From contig DEKX01000040.1 of the NCBI GenBank assembly GCA_002354095.1, positions 45,460 through 62,196 of the forward strand: a stretch of DNA of 16,737 nucleotides. The letters run 5' to 3'. This DNA comes from Prevotella sp. UBA2711 (GTDB taxonomy: Bacteria; Bacteroidota; Bacteroidia; Bacteroidales; Bacteroidaceae). Both the position numbers and the translations under genes were made by a program. Positions 15,457 through 16,737 of this stretch are shown piece after piece (position 1 is the first letter of the stretch; each line of letters starts with the position of its first letter). The notes beneath the pieces were generated by a model. It was not told the DNA's origin, ran no database searches, and was given only the letters and a program-made list of their open reading frames with translations.

Positions 15457-16737
15457 TTAATTATTCAATTCTTCACTCTTCACTTTTGGAGCCCCCTGGA
15501 ACTTCTCGTGCAGGTTCTGGAACACGATGAAGAAGGCAGGAACAACGAAGAGCAGCGCAACAGTACCGATGCTCATACCACCAATGACGCCGAGGGCGAG
15601 GGCACGGTTACCGTTGGCACCGGCACCACCCTCGATAACGAGAGGTATCATACCGATAATCATGGTGGCTACCGTCATCAGAATAGGACGCAAACGTTCC
15701 TTACAAGCTTCGAAGGCTGCATCGCGGATGCTCATACCCTGAGCTCGGCGCTCTGTAGCGAACTCCGTAATCAGGATTGCAGTCTTGGCCAACAGACCAA
15801 TCAGCATGATAATACCCGTCTGCAGATAGATGTTGTTGTCCATGCCGGGAATCTGATTCTTATAGCCAATGAAAGCGAACACGAAGGCGCCCATCAGTCC
15901 GAACGGCACGCTGAACAGCACGGCCCATGGTGTGAACCATGAGTTGTAGAGCGAAGCCAGAATGAGATAAATCAAAATAGCACAAATGATGTAGATGAGG
16001 GCTGTGGCGTTAGAGCCGCTTACCTCCTCCACCTCGCGCGACATACCACTATACTCGTAGGTTGCCGTTGCGGGCATTACTTCCTTAAACACCTCTGCAA
16101 TGACCTTGTGGACATCGCCTTCGGTATAGCCGCTACCAGGCTTCACTGAGCAAGTGATGCTCTGGAGAAGGTTGAAGTGCTCGATATTGGCAGGACCCAC
16201 AATCTCCTTCAGACTGACGAACTGGGAGATGGGGGTCATATTGCCACCCTTCACTTGCATGAAGATGTTTTGCAGAGCCTGTGGGTCAAGACGATACTCA
16301 GGCGAGGCAGATGCCATAATACGATAGACTTTACCAAACTGGTTGAAATTGCCGATATAGGCACCGCCGCAGTAAGCACCGAGTGTGTTAAGCACGTCAG
16401 CTGGCGACACACCTGCACGGTCGCACTGCGCAGGATCGACTTCAACCTGGAATTTCGGGAAACGTTCAGAGTAGAAGGACAGAGCAGAGCCTATCTCCGG
16501 ACGCTCTGACAGTTTGGCTATAAAATGTTCGGTCTGCTTGGCAAACTCCGACAGATTGCCATCTGTTGGGTCCTGAACAGCCAAATAAATGTCGTTACTC
16601 GTTCCATAACCGGGAATCTGTGGCATCTCGGAAGGAAGCACTACCAAATTCTTGAGTTCCATACAGTCCATATAGAATCGGTATGCGACAAAACCAAGCA
16701 GATGATCCATACCGGGACGCTCGTCCCAGTTCTTCAG
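15457..16737 (-). CDS. RND multidrug efflux pump, AcrB/MexB (HAE1) type, C-terminal part
   Basis: The reading frame is open to the right edge, so the 5' part of a gene of about 3.1 kb is missing; 426 residues remain. The segment covers the second periplasmic porter and docking region ('LKNWDERPGMDHLLGF', 'FSERFPKFQVEVDPAQCDRAG'-type pattern near 'VSPADVLNTLG') and the last five transmembrane helices. The proton-relay region 'GLLAKTAILITEFA' contains the Lys equivalent to AcrB Lys940, followed by 'RLRPILMTVATMIIGMIPL'. The pump uses proton influx to export drugs, bile-type detergents or similar amphiphiles through the downstream outer-membrane factor. An internal Met at 16710 is not the start, because pump sequence continues upstream of it. 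Confidence 0.95.
   Translation of the reverse strand: MKNWDERPGMDHLLGFVAYRFYMDCMELKNLVVLPSEMPQIPGYGTSNDIYLAVQDPTDGNLSEFAKQTEHFIAKLSERPEIGSALSFYSERFPKFQVEVDPAQCDRAGVSPADVLNTLGAYCGGAYIGNFNQFGKVYRIMASASPEYRLDPQALQNIFMQVKGGNMTPISQFVSLKEIVGPANIEHFNLLQSITCSVKPGSGYTEGDVHKVIAEVFKEVMPATATYEYSGMSREVEEVSGSNATALIYIICAILIYLILASLYNSWFTPWAVLFSVPFGLMGAFVFAFIGYKNQIPGMDNNIYLQTGIIMLIGLLAKTAILITEFATERRAQGMSIRDAAFEACKERLRPILMTVATMIIGMIPLVIEGGAGANGNRALALGVIGGMSIGTVALLFVVPAFFIVFQNLHEKFQGAPKVKSEELNN

Overview
The window looks like a Bacteroidales chromosome segment, most likely Prevotella or a close relative. The evidence is a textbook Bacteroidetes promoter (TTTG, 20 nt, TATATTTG) at 13800-13831, mostly weak or absent Shine-Dalgarno sequences, an AcrB/OprM-type efflux operon with a lipoprotein outer-membrane factor, and moderate GC with AT-rich intergenic DNA. 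The genus is an inference. Every gene I can support reads on the minus strand, so the biological order runs from high to low coordinates. The two end genes are cut by the window edges.

Region 1 (16737-14020) is the distal part of an RND multidrug-efflux operon: the C-terminal part of an AcrB/MexB-type inner-membrane pump, then, 12 bp on, a NodT/OprM-type outer-membrane lipoprotein. The membrane-fusion gene and operon promoter should lie beyond the right edge.

Region 2 (14019-13573) is a 447-bp non-coding block. Next to the efflux operon it holds a compact nest of palindromes (13920-14005). It then holds the promoter of the next operon and a roughly 220-nt leader. The leader can fold into a closed stem, an inner stem and a possible pseudoknot, and it also contains two overlapping short ORFs.

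Region 3 (13572-1, continuing off the left edge) is one tightly packed run of seven genes: a helical-repeat protein with a conserved-looking tail; a DUF1963/YwqG-like protein; a 1357-aa DUF4062-STAND NTPase with helical repeats (nephrocystin-3/TEP1-like layout); a 1113-aa protein with a beta-rich N-terminus and three AAA+ modules of CbbX type; a multi-zinc-ribbon protein; a five-TM membrane protein with a Ser/Thr kinase domain; and a zinc-ribbon protein with two AAA+ modules of CbbX type. Gaps are 7-35 bp, and the last two genes overlap by 17 bp.

The combination of a STAND switch NTPase, CbbX-type remodelling ATPases, a transmembrane kinase, zinc ribbons and a DUF1963 protein resembles the multi-gene NTP-dependent conflict or signalling systems described in bacteria. 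I do not recognise this exact gene set as a named system. A plausible reading is that the kinase senses a membrane or envelope state, the AAA+ and zinc-ribbon proteins remodel or assemble complexes, and the STAND protein is the trigger. No obvious nuclease, protease or pore-forming effector is visible inside the window; one may lie beyond position 1.
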